Positions 31,307 through 44,075 of a stretch of 64,000 nt of DNA are shown piece by piece. A model generated the notes under the pieces. The model saw only the letters and a program-made list of their open reading frames with translations, ran no database searches and was not told the DNA's origin. The translations under genes were made by a program, and so were the position numbers. Source of the DNA: Hygrocybe punicea (taxonomy: Eukaryota > Basidiomycota > Agaricomycetes > Agaricales > Hygrophoraceae); the NCBI GenBank assembly GCA_963556145.1, contig OY744471.1:1667590-1731589 (forward strand), written 5' to 3'. Numbering within the stretch: the first letter of the stretch is position 1; every line of letters begins with the position of its first letter.

Positions 31307-34300
31307 ATGGATCGGGACTCTGCATTCAGCCAGACCTGTTCTTGCGGCAGGACATTTTCAGATGTTCGGGCATTCAAGAATCACCAGAACATTTGTAAGA
31401 AAACTAAGAAACGATTGTCCCATGCGTTGGCGAAAGCAAAGGTGGTTCTAGCTGTCAGAAAGCGGAAGGCTATCACTCTAGATACAACCATGGAGCCATT
31501 CGTGAACACCATTGACAATGATATCAGTCAGAATCTTCAGCTTGAGCCTGGGCATGTTCAGGTATGGAACCATGGCAGTCCTTCATACCAATGTCGCCAT
31601 TCACGTGGGTCTGCAGGATCCAACCTCAGCTACAACAGAAATCCAGGATGATGCGAGACCCACAAGGTGTTGCAAACTTCCTCTTCGTTTTCGTGTTGCG
31701 GGTCTTCAATTGCATGATAAGAGGCTAAAAGATATTCTTCCACAGCCAGTTCCTGCACTACCGCCACCTGGTATGGACATTCCAGACTCAGCGACTCATT
31801 CATTTGATTCATTGATGAATCCTATCTTGACTTCCCAACACTGCCGCGATGGTAGCACTGGTAAAGCATCAGGAAATCCACCTGCTTCGGTTGTTCACCG
31901 AATCCTTAATACTGCAAGAAATTCTTTTGGCCTGTTTCGTTGCTACTTCGCCGAGACATTTCCATCTCATGATCCAGAAAGCGAGGTCAACGTATCATCC
32001 TATCCGATATAATCGACTCTAGTTCTGCTCATTCACAGCCCCCTGATATTCTTCCATCGTTTCGACCTGATTGGTATTGGAATCGGGGTGCCCAGAAGTC
32101 TCAGCAGGATTTCAAAGAGCTCCTTGCTATTGTGGGTGATGATGATTTCAGACCTACAGACGTCCAAAAGACAAATTGGGACAGGATCAACGACCAGTTA
32201 GTGCTTAATGATTGGGACAAGGAAGAGTGGATCGACAGAGATGCTGGGTGGAGGACATCACCTGTAACAATATCAGCACCCTTTCATCGTTTCACAGATA
32301 GGCCTGGTGCCCGTGATTATACTGCTGCAACCTTCCATTATTGATCATTGATATTAGTCATTCAGGAAAAACTTGTGAATTCCATCGATTATCGCCATTT
32401 CCATTATGAGCCCTATGAGCTTGTCTGGCAGCCAACTGACAACTCACAAGAGGTGCGCATCCATGGCAAACTATATACATCACCTGCATTCATTGATGCT
32501 CATTGTTCCCTGCAAAATTCTCCTCTGGAACCTGGCTGTGATCTTCCACGCATCGTCATTGCATTAATGTTCTGGTCTGATTCAACTCATTTGACAAATT
32601 TCGGAAACACAAAACTTTGGCCATTATACATGTTCTTCGGAAATGAATCGAAATATCGACGGTGTAAACCTTCGTGCAATGTATGCGAACATGTGGCCTA
32701 TTTCGAGACTGTATGACTTTTTCATGTTCCTCAATATTCCTTACTGATTTGTGGTTAGCTCCTGGACTCATTCAAAGATTTCGCGAGGGAGTATACTGGC
32801 ACAAAGAAGCTGAAAAAGACCTTCATGACTGTCATCGTGAATGCATTCATGCCCAGTGGAAAATCATCCTCGATGATGAATTCCTAGAAGCTTATGAACA
32901 TGGCATTGTGATCAAGTGCTGCGATGGGGTGTTGCGCAGGTTTTATCCTCGGATATTTACATACTCGGCAGACTACCCCGAAAAGTGAATGGTTCTCTTT
33001 TTATGCTACCGATTTACTAACTCGCAGGCAATAGGATCCTTCTAGCCAGCATCAGAAATTTGGGTCAATGTCCATGCCCATGTTGCACCACGCTATTGTC
33101 AAATGTGCATATGGTGGGCACCAAAAAGGACCAGCACAACAGGATCAAGTTGGCCTGCATGGACGATGAGCAACACCGATTCATGGTCACCCAAGCTCGA
33201 AATGCCATCTATCAGAAAAACTACGCAGTTGACAGTGCCCCTGTAGATCGAATCCTCAAGCCTCAGTCTCTTGTTCCTACCTCGGTGAGGTTATTCAACT
33301 TTGGACTTTGCAATTCTTACTCAGAACATTCCTCTGTAGAATGCCTTCTCTGAACGGCTTGCTAAATTGGGATTTAATCTTTTTTTGATGTTTTTGGTTG
33401 ATCTGATGCATGAGATCGAACTTGGGGTATGGAAGACCTTATTGATCCACCTCTTTCGAATCCTCAAATGCACCGATGAGAATGCCCTGCATGAACTGGA
33501 TCGTCGGTAGGTAGTTTCTGTATATTTCACTGCATCTCTAATGGTGCACACAGTTTTCGATTGGTTCCAACTTTTGGGAGGGACACAATTAGGCGTTTCG
33601 CTTCCAATACATCAGAATTGAAGAAAATGGCTGCCAGAAACTTTGAGGATTTTCTGCAGGTATGTCAAATACATTATCTCACTGGGACATCGGAATTAAG
33701 CGGGGGGCAGTGTGCAATTCCAGTTTTTGGAGGTCTATTACGGGAACCCCATAATGGGAGAATCCTGAAACTTCTCTTCACCTTTGCCCACTGGCACGGG
33801 TTAGCCAAACTGCAAATGCACACCAATACCACACTTTCTATTCTCGATCATGAAACGACTATCCTGGGACAACAGCTTTGCGATTTCCAATCCAAAACCT
33901 GCCACCATTTTCAGACGTGTGAATTGAAGTCCAAAGCAGCTGCTAGACAACGCCATCAAAGCAAGAAAGGGATGATGGTTAATTCCTCTCTGCCAATGAC
34001 CAGCAAGCAAAGGCCAGAAGCTGCTAACCAGCACCTACCCAAAACACTGAATCTTCAGACCTACAAGGCCCATGCTCTGGGTGACTATGTAGATGCCATC
34101 AAGAGATATGGCACGACAGATTCGTACACTTCAGAAATCATGAGTGTTTTACTTCATCTCCACTGACCATCAACCTGATCTCTACTACTGCAGGGCGAAC
34201 TAGAACATTGTAATCCCAAGTCTCGATTCAAGCGGACCAGTAAAAAAGAATTTGTGCGACAGTTAGCTCGCATTGAGCATAGACAAGCCTGTCTCAGACT

Positions 34301-35540
34301 CATTCGCCAAAAAGTAGCTGGAGCGTTTCCTAGGGCTGCAAGCAAGGAATGGGTGTCACAACACCCTGATGCCCATCATCATATCGGCGTCTCCGAGAAC
34401 CATCCAGAGCACATTGACTCTTTTTTGCGTGCGCATAACGGGGATCCAGCTATTAAGGTAGATTTCGTCCATCATCGGGAATTAATATAGCAGCTCAACT
34501 CTTCACAGGACTTCTGGATAAAGCTGAAGACACACCTATTGCCTCGCATCAAAGCACTTTTGGATGCTGAGATGCAAGCTGGCAGTAAACTGCGACAACC
34601 CTGTTCTTCTACTCTGGCAGACAGCACACATGAGCTGAACGGCATCCACTTCAAAGGTGACCACATGTACAGACACAATATTATGAGAATCAACTACACT
34701 GCATATGACGTGCGATGGGCCCAAGATAATGTAAACCCTAACACAGATCACTGCGATATCATGTTGCTCTCCTCCCAAGAAGCTAGCTTGCCGATTCATC
34801 AGTATATCTACACTTGTGTTCTCAGCATCTACCATGTGAATGTGATATATACCGGACCTGGTATGTTGGACTATCGGGCTCAGCAGATGGAGTTTCTATG
34901 GGTTTGACCATTCGAGAACCTGGACAACACACCAGTGCAGATGGGCTGGATGCGGTTGCAGCTTGATCATCTGCAATTTCCGTCAATGAATGAGGAAGGA
35001 GCCTTCAGCTTCATTGATCCTGCGAATGTTTTATGTGGTGCCCATTTGATTCAAGTTTTTGCAGCGGGTAGGTGGCATGCGGATCGTGACGGTATTTCGG
35101 AATGTGCTCGAAACGCAAAGGATTGGGTTCAATACTACGTCAATCGGTGAGTCATCGCTGATAACTTGCTACATCTTTTTAATTCCTTCCTGATCATTAG
35201 CTTCGTTGATCGGGATATGGTCATGCGTTATCATTGGGGTTTGGCAGTTGGGCATGTATATGGTCATGACTCTTTCCAACCCAGTGGCGACCAAAGCAGC
35301 AATGCTCACAGCGACGATAAAGATCCAATATGCGAAGACAACAATCTTTCCACTGCAATTGTAGATTCAGAACTTGACTGGGTTGAAGTTCACGATGAAG
35401 AAGAATCTAACAGTACCTGTGAGTCTGACAACTCTGAAAGTAGTGATCTTGAGCGGGAGGAGGAGGATTGTGATGAAGTTGGGCTTTCAGATATGGAGGA
35501 GATGTATGGCAACTCTCAGGTATATGAGTTTTACGAGTAG
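31307..35540 (+). pseudogene. Plavaka (CACTA-like) transposase, degenerate
   Basis: Starts with a zinc-finger-like segment (CSCGRTFSDVRAFKNHQNIC). The family blocks then follow in order: WYWNRGAQKSQQDFKELL, GDDDFRPTDVQKTNWDRIND, WRTSPVTISAPFHRFTDRPG, HFHYEPYELVWQPTD, IALMFWSDSTHLTNFGN with LWPLYMFFGNESKYRRCKPS, YEHGIVIKCCDGVLRRFYP, and VDLMHEIELGVWK. The last resembles the DxxHxE-type motif of CACTA transposases. LVPTFGRDTIRRFASN, YKAHALGDYVDAIKRYGTTD, INYTAYDVRWAQDNVNPNTD and RYHWGLAVGHVYGHD follow, then an acidic tail. Lesions are TGA at 32342 (FHY-stop-SLI) and at 34905 (LWV-stop-PFENLD), both where Arg is usual, plus a frameshift near 31985. Plavaka elements are confined to fungi and use cut-and-paste transposition; the terminal repeats of this copy were not found. 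Confidence 0.85.
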
Positions 35541-36586
35541 TACTGTATGATTTGTCGATTTTTGGTTGCCTCGGACAAGGTATTTGATTCACATTTAACA
35601 TGTAAGCAACGGTCAGCGTTCAAGGTAATTAAAAATGCATCCAGATGAGGCCTCAAGTTTCCACTGTACACAAACCTCCCACATCCACCAATCCACCACC
35701 ACATCTACTCCTCCCCTCGGGAAACACACGCAAACATGGACCACTCCCCCACTGCTGTCACCACACAGAAAAAGACCCCAACCTTCTGCAGCCCCCCTAA
35801 CGTCCAAGCAGCAGATGCCATAACCAAGGCCAATCCTGGCCATTCACCCTTGAACATGAATGTTCCTGAATGTACCCACTGCCTCAGCACCAATTACTAC
35901 CAGTTCATCCCCAAATCATTGCCTTTCCGACCCAACTTCCAGAATGCTGTGGAATCAGTCCTCACAGAGGTGAAACGGCAGCTTGCAGGGCGGGGCTGTG
36001 AGACGATCGGGCTTGACATCCTCGAACAGGCACAGTGACATGCTAGCAGTTGACCAGCGGGTGTGTTAGCGGGGGTGAGCAAACGATTTGATCACGTACA
36101 GGAGCAGCAGTTTAGCAAGATGGAGTCAATTACAACTCATTGCGCCAAGACACTTGGCTCCAAATCCATTGTTCCGGCTTCAAGAACTGAGTTGTCCCAC
36201 CATCTTCACCATCATCCAGCGCCTCGTTGACCGATTCTTGGCCTCTCATGATTGCATTGGGCGAGCACTTACAGTGTCAAGAGCCCATTCGACCTGGAAA
36301 TGGCAAAGAACCTTCATCGACACGAATCAGAGGTGCCATTAGAGGCATTGGAATGCTTCTGATGCTGGAAGCGGCCAGGGTTGGTTCCATGCGAGTACAT
36401 GAGGTCTTGGAGGAGAGGTGGGGTAACCCTTTTCTATCTATTGAACTGACATTGCGTCCTATGGCAGCACAGACACGGGCAGACGAAACTACTCTTAAAT
36501 GAATTAGAACGTTTTCAGTGCTAGATAGATTTACATTTTTGCCTAAAAGTATCTAAACTCGACCAACTCTATCTTACTCCATCATC
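35541..36586. other. Unresolved open frames, no recognised gene
   Basis: Plus-strand frames at 35736-36038 (with CTHCLSTNYYQFIPKSLPFR, a CxxC) and 36227-36502 (with GIGMLLMLEAARVGSMRVHE) might be exons of one short gene, but they resemble nothing I recognise. Confidence 0.25.
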
Positions 36587-36939
36587 ATGACCTCCCCCAT
36601 GACCATAACTGCTCAACGCATTCACTTCAATCGTAGCATGATCAATAGTGTCACCGGCAACCAGGTTAACACCACTATTTACCAAATCCATGGCCAGCTG
36701 CCTCCTGGCCCCAACCTTATTAGTAAGTAACCACTCGATGTTATCCCGAACAAACGCTTATAGATGTTGTAGACCTAGAACGCCGGTTGAGTGACTTCCA
36801 GACAAAATTGTGTGATGTCCTGCAAAGTCAAAACAAGTGGATCAAGGAGTTGGAAGTCAAACTGGCCGATCTCCAGCGGAACCATGACGTGGTGATTGCG
36901 AGATTAGACCTGGACCTCAATTTTGGACTTGGATGGTAA
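36587..36939 (+). CDS. Small coiled-coil protein, unknown
   Basis: Two exons (36587-36722, 36764-36939) with a 41-bp GTAAGT-TAG intron give 103 residues. The N-terminus has INSVTGNQVNTTIYQIHGQ, like the short leader seen in some fungal NLR-type or repeat-associated proteins. The C-terminus is a heptad-patterned helix (DLERRLSDFQTKLCDVLQS, then WIKELEVKLADLQRNHD) ending DLNFGLGW. No catalytic motif. It may be a remnant of a larger gene. Confidence 0.45.
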
Positions 36940-38640
36940 GTTGTATTCTTTCAATCGAGATTCCAAGCGCTTAGAACTACTTCCCAGCTTTTTAGTCCTG
37001 ACACTCATTGTTTTGCTTGTATTATGTGCATAACAGAATATATGTATCTAAGTCACCCCAAGACCAGGACAAGGTCAGACAACTCCTCGCGCACCAACCA
37101 CTATGCATATACATGATACAAACTCTCTAACATATTGCAAAACAACAGCATGGACCACCAACTGACGTGAGCACAAATGGAAACCACTCGGATGGAAATC
37201 GTTCACATGTGTGCTAGAGCCCCACAGCAACATTTATGGTAAGTTCATTCCCTCAACTGGAATTACAATTGTCAACACCACCCCCTAGTGACCATCCATA
37301 TGGATCATGGCTTTAAGCGACAAATTGACAGTCCGTCGGATTAGATTGGTAGTGACTTAGCATTATTATCTAATCAGAGATATGTTTTTTTTTGTGTCGT
37401 GCGAGACAATCAAACATATCCTTTGTGTCAAATATGCATGCTTATATGTCGACGACACTGGCTGTGAGTTTTGGCATTATAGTAGGACCAGGTTAGAATT
37501 TCTCAAGTCTTTCCGATACTCCCACCTCCAGATAGACTTCAAGTTCACCAGGTCACACTAGGCAAGCATTGCATTCAGGATGCACAGTAAGGGTGAGCTC
37601 TGAGGAAGGTCCACCAAATCTGTTATAATGATACCCTTGCCCTTCAGCTCACTTCCAACTGACCAGGACGCAGCCACCCACAACAATGCCAAAGAGCCAC
37701 AAAACGCACTAACATCAAAGTTTATGGACGAATCTCCAGACACGAGCATACATACATACAGTACATACTCACATTCCATTGCAGGTGAGTATGACAAGAC
37801 AAACCAGATATTGCGGGGCTCCAAATGCACTCACCAATGCGTAGAAGGATCCTTGCAACAATAGCACAACTGGCAGATACATTTCCGGCCCAACAAACCT
37901 CTTCCTCTTGATGCCACCCACCGGCACAAGCCTGTTCGTCACCGTTCCTTCAGCTATGTCAATCGTGGGCTTCTCCATTCTCATGTCTGTGCCTCGGAAT
38001 CCTGTAGTTTTCTCGAACACTCATCCATGTTGCAAGCAGACGAGGAGACTTCGGGGTGCAGGGCCAAAGCTTGTGCTCTGGGCTTGCACCTGTTTCATGG
38101 TGCAAACTAGGACTTTTTAGGAACCTCTACACTGCCGACTACATGCGCAAGTTATCCAAGTCGGTCATTGGTTAGATAGATGGGAGGTGGAGGGCGGGGG
38201 GCACAACTAGCCAAGGAACAAGGCATTGAACTAGAGCAGGAGTAATTCCACCAGTTCCTCGGTAGTACTAGTAGTGATGACTTTGGAAATCCATTTACAA
38301 GTTCAACGTGCTGATTTGCCGTGGTCTGATAAGGTTCTAACAAAATAATAATAGATATTTATTGGCCAGAATGAATTCACATGAGCTTATTCTAAATTAA
38401 TGCCAGGCCATTGTAATCCCAGCCAGGAATGCCACACTATGATAAGGACATACAAAGGCTGTATCATTATGCCAGTAAATGATAAAATGTTGCCGTTCTG
38501 GCACTGAAAGGGTAACAACATTTATTCATTTACCAGGATGATATTACATGAGCTAAGCCTAAAATAATTCTGTGTCAAGGTAAGAAAGGGTAATACTAGA
38601 TCTGTGGCTGGACAGCTGATTAGCAATTGTCAACTCCACC
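36940..38640. other. No gene seen
   Basis: About 1.7 kb without supported coding potential. Short frames on both strands have no family resemblance, and poly-T and simple AT-rich stretches are scattered. Confidence 0.35.
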
Positions 38641-39054
38641 AGGCCTTACCAGGGTCTCCATGTTTTCCTGATGAGCACCACTCCTCCTATCCTCCTCTCC
38701 ACTTCCTCCCCTATCACTTACAGCCTTCACTTGTAGCACATAGTTACCATAGCACAGGATTCCACCCAGTAGTATAAAAGTAGTACATTTACACTACACA
38801 TATACAGATACCCAGAGAAATATAGAAACCTCTTATCATCCCGTCTCACATCTATAATTCTAGTCCTCTCTCTATATCATTTATACTTGCCTTCGTCCTT
38901 TCCCCCATACTCTCCCTCTGATTCTGGAACCCCTGGATTCAGGTTGGATTGATTAGACTATAGGAAACTGAATTCCTCTGATCACTTCTTAGCTGATCAC
39001 CCTTTCTGTAGATTCCCATTCCGGGTCTACAACCAAACTCGCCTTCACAACAGG
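38641..39054 (+). repeat. Possible Copia-type LTR
   Basis: The stretch begins near TGTCAACTCC and ends CTTCACAACA. It has TATA-like AGTATAAAAGTAG at 38772, then pyrimidine-rich transcribed-looking sequence, and is followed by GGTTATTC as at some fungal Copia primer sites. No second LTR or target duplication was seen, so this is tentative. Confidence 0.35.
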
Positions 39055-39106
39055 TTATTCATGAAATTTCCATCCGTGATATTCTGAGTGAAAGTCTAGA
39101 GTTATT

Positions 39107-39406
39107 TTACATGGAGCAATTAATTAAATGCACCTTCCAAAGGGTGGGGTGGTCTGGTGTGTCTTCATTTACAATAGCTGTTGAAATTGCACATGAAACG
39201 AAGGCTTCAAGTTGGGAGTGTTGCAGCCATTTGAGAGGGACAACCAAAAGAGTGTGCTCCATAGGACATAGAAGGGAGAGCATAATCATGACAAATGTTT
39301 TACCTGTGTCCAGCATTGTCGGAGCAGCTGCATGAAGTGTAGCCATGAGATCTTGAGGTTCAACCTGTGGATGGATAGCCATTTTGACATCAGGGCCAGT
39401 GTCCAT
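39107..39406 (-). pseudogene. RecQ/DEAD-like helicase fragment
   Basis: One open stretch aligns in layout with the first part of Agaricomycete RecQ-like helicases. PQVEPQDLMATLHAAAPTML stands where the Q-region and Walker A usually are, with DTGKTFVMIMLSLLCP, HTLLVVPLKWLQHSQLEAF and IVNEDTPDHPTLWK. The Walker A is altered (APTMLDTGKT for a GxGSGKT type), no further helicase motifs follow, and the frame ends quickly. It is a dead fragment. Confidence 0.6.
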
Positions 39407-39477
39407 AGGATTTATTTACTGGCAAAATACTTTAAAGTTTAAGGTATGCTATAATTTTTAGAAAGCCATAGAGATGC

Positions 39478-40543
39478 TGTTCAAAATTCCCTTTTTGAGC
39501 ATGGGAACCACTTGTCCTGCCATTTCAAGCCCAGCTAGATTGATGTAGAGAGTTCTCAACCCTCTGAGTCCATATCACTGATTTATCATGTATCCAAATG
39601 AACCTGACATCCTTAGCAATTCAGACTTGAAACTGATGCTACCCAATGTACATCCACTGCAGCCATTCTCATACCGAACCTGTTAGACTCCTAAAGCCAC
39701 AGAATCTCAAATGCTAGGAACGGATCTCATCGGACATGATCCCCATCATCCGACTTACCTCTTTTGCACATTCCGCCTTCCTTATGGGCATACAGAAGTA
39801 TTTTACATCTTTCTGTGTGGAAATTCACTTTACCGTTCATTTATCATGTCATTGTCTCCTCGCAACCTCTTACTCATATATCCATTCTGTCTTCCTCTTG
39901 TATCACTTTGTCAGCTGAGGACTAGTATATTGCACGGTGTAGTGGTTGTGCCTGGCACATCACGTGACCAGACCCATAGTCAGTAGGCAGTCCCGATGTA
40001 GTAGTTGGTCCATTATCCCATCCATCTCAGACTTTCCGCATGATTCCATCCCCAATTCTGTGAGGTCCCTCAGACCCACTTAGTGTTGCCTCAACTCAGC
40101 TGGTCAGGATCAGCTTTTCCTGACCAGCCGAGTTGAGGCAACACTAGACCCACTCCAATGGGTATGGGTAAACCCACAGGTTTTTCCGTACAGGTGCGGG
40201 TATGGGTACAGCCAAAAATACCCAGGGGTTACCTGTGCAATACACTACCAGGACTCTCATCCAAAATTAGATAGACAATTTTGTACTATAAAAATGGTGC
40301 CCAACTGCCATGTCAAAATAACAAATCCACTTCCCTTTTTCCTCCCACTCAGAGTCGACCTCATAGTCTAAGTCTTGTCACTGTATGACTCTCTGGCACA
40401 CTACACTTCTTCTCCACATGTACTGCAACTATCTATCCTCATCACTCACCACCTGACACCTGACCTGCCATACCCAACACCGTCGGTATCATCGGCTTAC
40501 ATCGGTTCAGTCAGATCCTCAGTATTTCCTCAGCAGCTTTCAC
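39478..40543 (+). repeat. LTR-like repeat, 5' part (split by insertion)
   Basis: Begins GCTGTTCAAAATTCCC, includes GTACTATAAAAATGGTGCCC (TATA-like, 40287) and breaks at GCTTTCAC, resuming at 62344. Related copies are at 7065-7197 and 13461-14255. A 66-bp MITE is inserted at 40081. Confidence 0.7.
40081..40146. mobile_element. 66-bp hAT-type MITE
   Basis: A nearly perfect hairpin with ends TAGTGTTGCCTCAACTC and GAGTTGAGGCAACACTA. GACCCACT is duplicated on both sides (40073-40080 and 40147-40154). The 8-bp duplication and TAGTG ends mark it as hAT-mobilised. It is among the shortest elements one could expect to move. Confidence 0.9.
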
Positions 40544-41330
40544 TAGTGTTGCCGCAGCTAAGCTAGCCATGGGCTGGCCAAATTAGCTTGAGCTATAACT
40601 AAGCTAAATTTGGAAATTTCATTAGCCGAAGCTGGTAGTTGCACTCAGCTGAACAGGGTCAACTTAGCTGCGACTATAGCTGGTCTGAAGTATAGTTTAC
40701 TGATATTCTTAGCATGTATTGGCTTATCACTTTACAGCCATTTGCATAATTCTTGGCAGTAAATGCACTTTTTTCAATCAATTGAGAAATATGGACTTAG
40801 TGGAATTTCCAATGCTGAATCTTGTATCTCGTGAAATACTGCATTACGAGTCCCTATAAGGGAATCGTTCTATACGGTGGATTTTTCAACTCAGGGTCAG
40901 ACTCTAATTTGCCAAGCCGTGGGAACAATTGTTGCAAACTGTGGGAACAATTTTGAAGCCCTGTGAATAAATTTGAAACCGTGTGACTGCTGACTTTGTA
41001 ACTGTGAGAATTTGTTGTCTCAAATGAGCAAGAACAATAAGGTCACCAGATCAAAGGTGCCAAGTTGGGAAAGTGTAGTCCACTGCTAAGTCGACTTCAT
41101 GACAATAATCGTATTCTTTGTTGGTGTAATGTGCATTATGACATATGGATGAGTTGAAAACCTGTCTGAACAGTACTGAGAGTTCTGTATTGTCCAACTA
41201 GTATCCCTGCTGTATTCTGAGGAATTGCCAGTGCAATATAGACTGAATGAACCAGATATGATATCTTTGTTTACAGATACATATAACAGCTATGTACATT
41301 GGAATCACAAGGAACAGGTTTAACACTGGT

Positions 41331-41768
41331 TTAACCAGCGGGTTCATCATTTTTCGGCACAAAGTGTTTTGCAGATGTCCCTACCTGAATCCGGGGCATT
41401 GCAATTGCACAAATAATAGCAGAAATAAAAGTCTGGACAGTTGTTGGATGTGCATTATGTGCCATATTTGACATCCCATATTGAAGCAGAGAAAGTGCAA
41501 GCAGAGCTATCAACATTGAGAAACTATGGAGTTCACACATTGGTACCCCAGATGCTGTTTCAATGTATTCATTGAATGGGCTCATAAGGGTGAGGTGTAT
41601 AATTTGTTGATGTTTCATCAAAGGACACGAAAATAGTACAATAAATGCAGTCAACTGCATAATGATTCGAGATCCAGACACAAGGACAAGGAACATAATT
41701 AGTTCAAGAGAAGCTCCAATCATGCCAGAACAAAATAATATGATTGGAAAGCAATTATTAAATAGCAA
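41331..41768 (-). CDS. Hydrophobic open frame, possible membrane protein fragment
   Basis: 145 codons with three or four hydrophobic stretches (FPIILFCSGMIGASLELIMF, IIMQLTAFIVLFSC, SFSMLIALLALSLL). It may be a piece of a fungal multi-span receptor-like protein (DUF6533/6534 style), but no family motif is decisive. It lies in the gene-poor 5' arm of the Helitron. Confidence 0.3.
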   Translation of the reverse strand: MLFNNCFPIILFCSGMIGASLELIMFLVLVSGSRIIMQLTAFIVLFSCPLMKHQQIIHLTLMSPFNEYIETASGVPMCELHSFSMLIALLALSLLQYGMSNMAHNAHPTTVQTFISAIICAIAMPRIQVGTSAKHFVPKNDEPAG

Positions 41769-42046
41769 AGCATCATATTTATGGCAGGATGGGAAGAAGT
41801 GAAGGTTGGGCCAAGATACAATCCAATGGTATCAATGCAGGAACATAGCAACATAGGCTTCTCAGTACAGCAGTGAATTTCGTCATCAATTTAGATATAA
41901 AGGAGTAAATATGCTTGTTGTACCTGCAGATTTCGTCCAGTTAATATGACACGTCTTTGAACAAAAGGTTATGCATCACATATGCGAAGTAAAGGTAGTT
42001 TGATTGAATTTGTACAATGAATTGTAATTCAGTTTTATGGACCACA

Positions 42047-42107
42047 AACCGAACATATTGGACATGTTCGGTGTGTTCGGTCAATGTGTTCGGTCAATAT
42101 GTTCAGG
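42047..42107. repeat. TGTTCGGTG motif cluster (minor)
   Basis: CCGAACATATTGGACATGTTCGGTGTGTTCGGTCAA and two further TGTTCGGTCAA-like words. The same motif forms the large array at 48948-49424. The two clusters bracket three cargo genes. Confidence 0.7.
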
Positions 42108-42250
42108 TTACTATTGTCATATGTGATCAGTACACATTGAACATTGGATATAGTTAGCTATCCAGTGGTGATACAAAGAGAATATGCAAACATTAAATCT
42201 GGATTATAGGTAGATAATGGATTTTCAATAGCTCATTCTCATCTTTTCAG

Positions 42251-42780
42251 CAAAAAGGCACATTGAGAAATTTGGACTTGGTAGAATTTTGGGTGCTGTG
42301 TTTTGTATCTCATGAAATACTGCTTGGATCAAGATGGTTATACAGTTTATGATTCTGGTTGTATTTCGAGCCTAGTGACAGACAAACATAGTACAGATGC
42401 AATGACGGCTCAAAGGACAAAAATAGAGAAGAATATGGTATATGTACTTCTAGGCCTTGAAAAGATGAACAACCTTCTCCCTCCAGTCTTCTTCATATGA
42501 GCTCTTTCGATGTCATAATTTGACAGTATCATTTTGGGCGTCAAAAAGTACTGGTCTACCTTTTATTTCATCAACAACTCACTATATCCTAAATATTGTT
42601 CAAATGTAATTACAGGCGTAGATAGTCCTCAAGACATAGTACAACTTCCCTGTATAACCATCTTAATCCAAATAGTATTTCATGAGATACAAAACACAGC
42701 ACCCAAAATTCTACCAAGTCCAAATTTCTCAATCGATTCAAAAAGGTGCAGTTGCTGCCATCAGATAGCAAAACAGCTGT
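42251..42780. mobile_element. Degenerate fold-back element inside the Helitron
   Basis: Its right arm matches the family of 12121-12932 and 60654-61355, ending GCAAAACAGCTG-TA. Most of the left arm is deleted, leaving about 100 bp (GAGAAATTTGGACTTGG onward) in inverted orientation. Confidence 0.7.
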
Positions 42781-42819
42781 AACATATCAACGGGTTGAGT
42801 ACACATACAATATTATACA

Positions 42820-44075
42820 TTAGCATCGGTCTATATTCATATTATAGAAGCGTTGCCTTGTTTCCACAACACCCTCTGCATCATTACCCTCTTCCACATA
42901 CCCAACATGCCGTTTGATGGCTATTCTGGGCTGTGTAGTTGGTGTAGGCAAAGCTGTCTTGTTGCGAATCATAGTTGCTTCCTGAGAATATACATCAGTA
43001 TTCGTTTAATTCTTGATGTATTAAAGTGTTACCTCTGTGAAGTCACTGTCTACTAGTGCCAATGACCGTAGATTCAGAATCATCTTGAATTTATCCTTCT
43101 TTACCGGAACTGCCGATATTGTAAACTGAACCTCCACTATATCACCGATTCTAAAGCAAGTTGGGTTTGTTGGAATGAAGCTAATAAATATTTCCATCAG
43201 TAGGGATGTGATCCCAATTCATCGTCACTCACCAATGTCGATTTCTATCAGACTTCAACTTGTAATAAAGTACGCAATTGTCCTGGCCATGAAAGTAGCG
43301 GGAATTCGCAAGTGAGGTTAATATGCCTTTTGGATCGATGACATACTCGAATGGAATGTGAGAGGAAGTGTTGTCATGTCGGCGATCAGTGAAATATCGG
43401 GTTCCTATTGCGAGTGCCATGTAATCCATGTATGTAGAAGGCGTAAAAGCTTGCATTGCTTTGTCAGGAAATTGATGAGCCAGTTTCTGGTGCAGAATCC
43501 GAAGGTTATCGATATAGGATTGAAAGCCCATTGTATCAAGGCCAGTTACGACTATGCTTTGACGTATGAAGGGCATTCGGCGTTCTGGTTGACTATTGCA
43601 GTGATTCATCAGAATGGTATTCAAGGAATTGATACGAATTTAGCACATACCTGGTTGTTATGGGTGGAAGATCTTTCGCCACCAAAATCGCTTGCAAACT
43701 TAATACCAATTCTTGATGTTCGGATTCATCATTGGTTGGAAGTGTAAACTTCCAGCAATTTGGAGAGTCAACATGCACAATATTGACATTTGCAATCTGG
43801 CAATGCGGTCAATATGATATACCTTTTCAAATCCAATGACTTACGTTTGTGGCCTTCGCAAGCTGACTTTCATCATCGTCTAAGTGTGCAGATATGATTT
43901 CCTGCAGATGTTCAGCTGTCAATTTGGTGTCAAATACTAGCCAGTATATATATGGTGGATATTGCTAACATGCACCCTTGAAGTTGTAATAGTTGTCCAT
44001 CACGTACAAAGCAGTGGTGAGATGTATATTGCGTGGCACAATTTCGTCCACTTCATGGATTATATCTTCCGCCAT
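42820..44075 (-). CDS. Helitron cargo gene 1: conserved Agaricomycete hypothetical
   Basis: Six exons splice cleanly from ATG at 44075 (MAEDIIHEVDEIVPRNIHL) to TAA at 42820. Blocks are VFDTKLTAEHLQEIISAHLD, NIVHVDSPNCWKFTLPTNDE, FIRQSIVVTGLDTMGFQSYI, YVIDPKGILTSLANSRYFHG with NCVLYYKLKSD, then PTCFRIGDIVEVQFTISAVP and KFKMILNLRSLALVDSDFTE. The IDPKGIL to RxGDIVEvQ layout recurs in many Agaricomycete proteins of unknown function and suggests a beta-rich (OB-like) C-terminal region; that is inference. There are no lesions, so it may be expressed. It is divergent from cargo gene 2 with about 660 bp between the starts. A longer frame upstream (44053-44295) overlaps the start but does not join. 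Confidence 0.75.

Noticed and set aside
41331..41768. A G-protein-coupled-receptor-like cargo gene
   Set aside because: Hydrophobic segments are present, but there is no start context, no joining exons and no decisive motif; kept only as a low-confidence frame.
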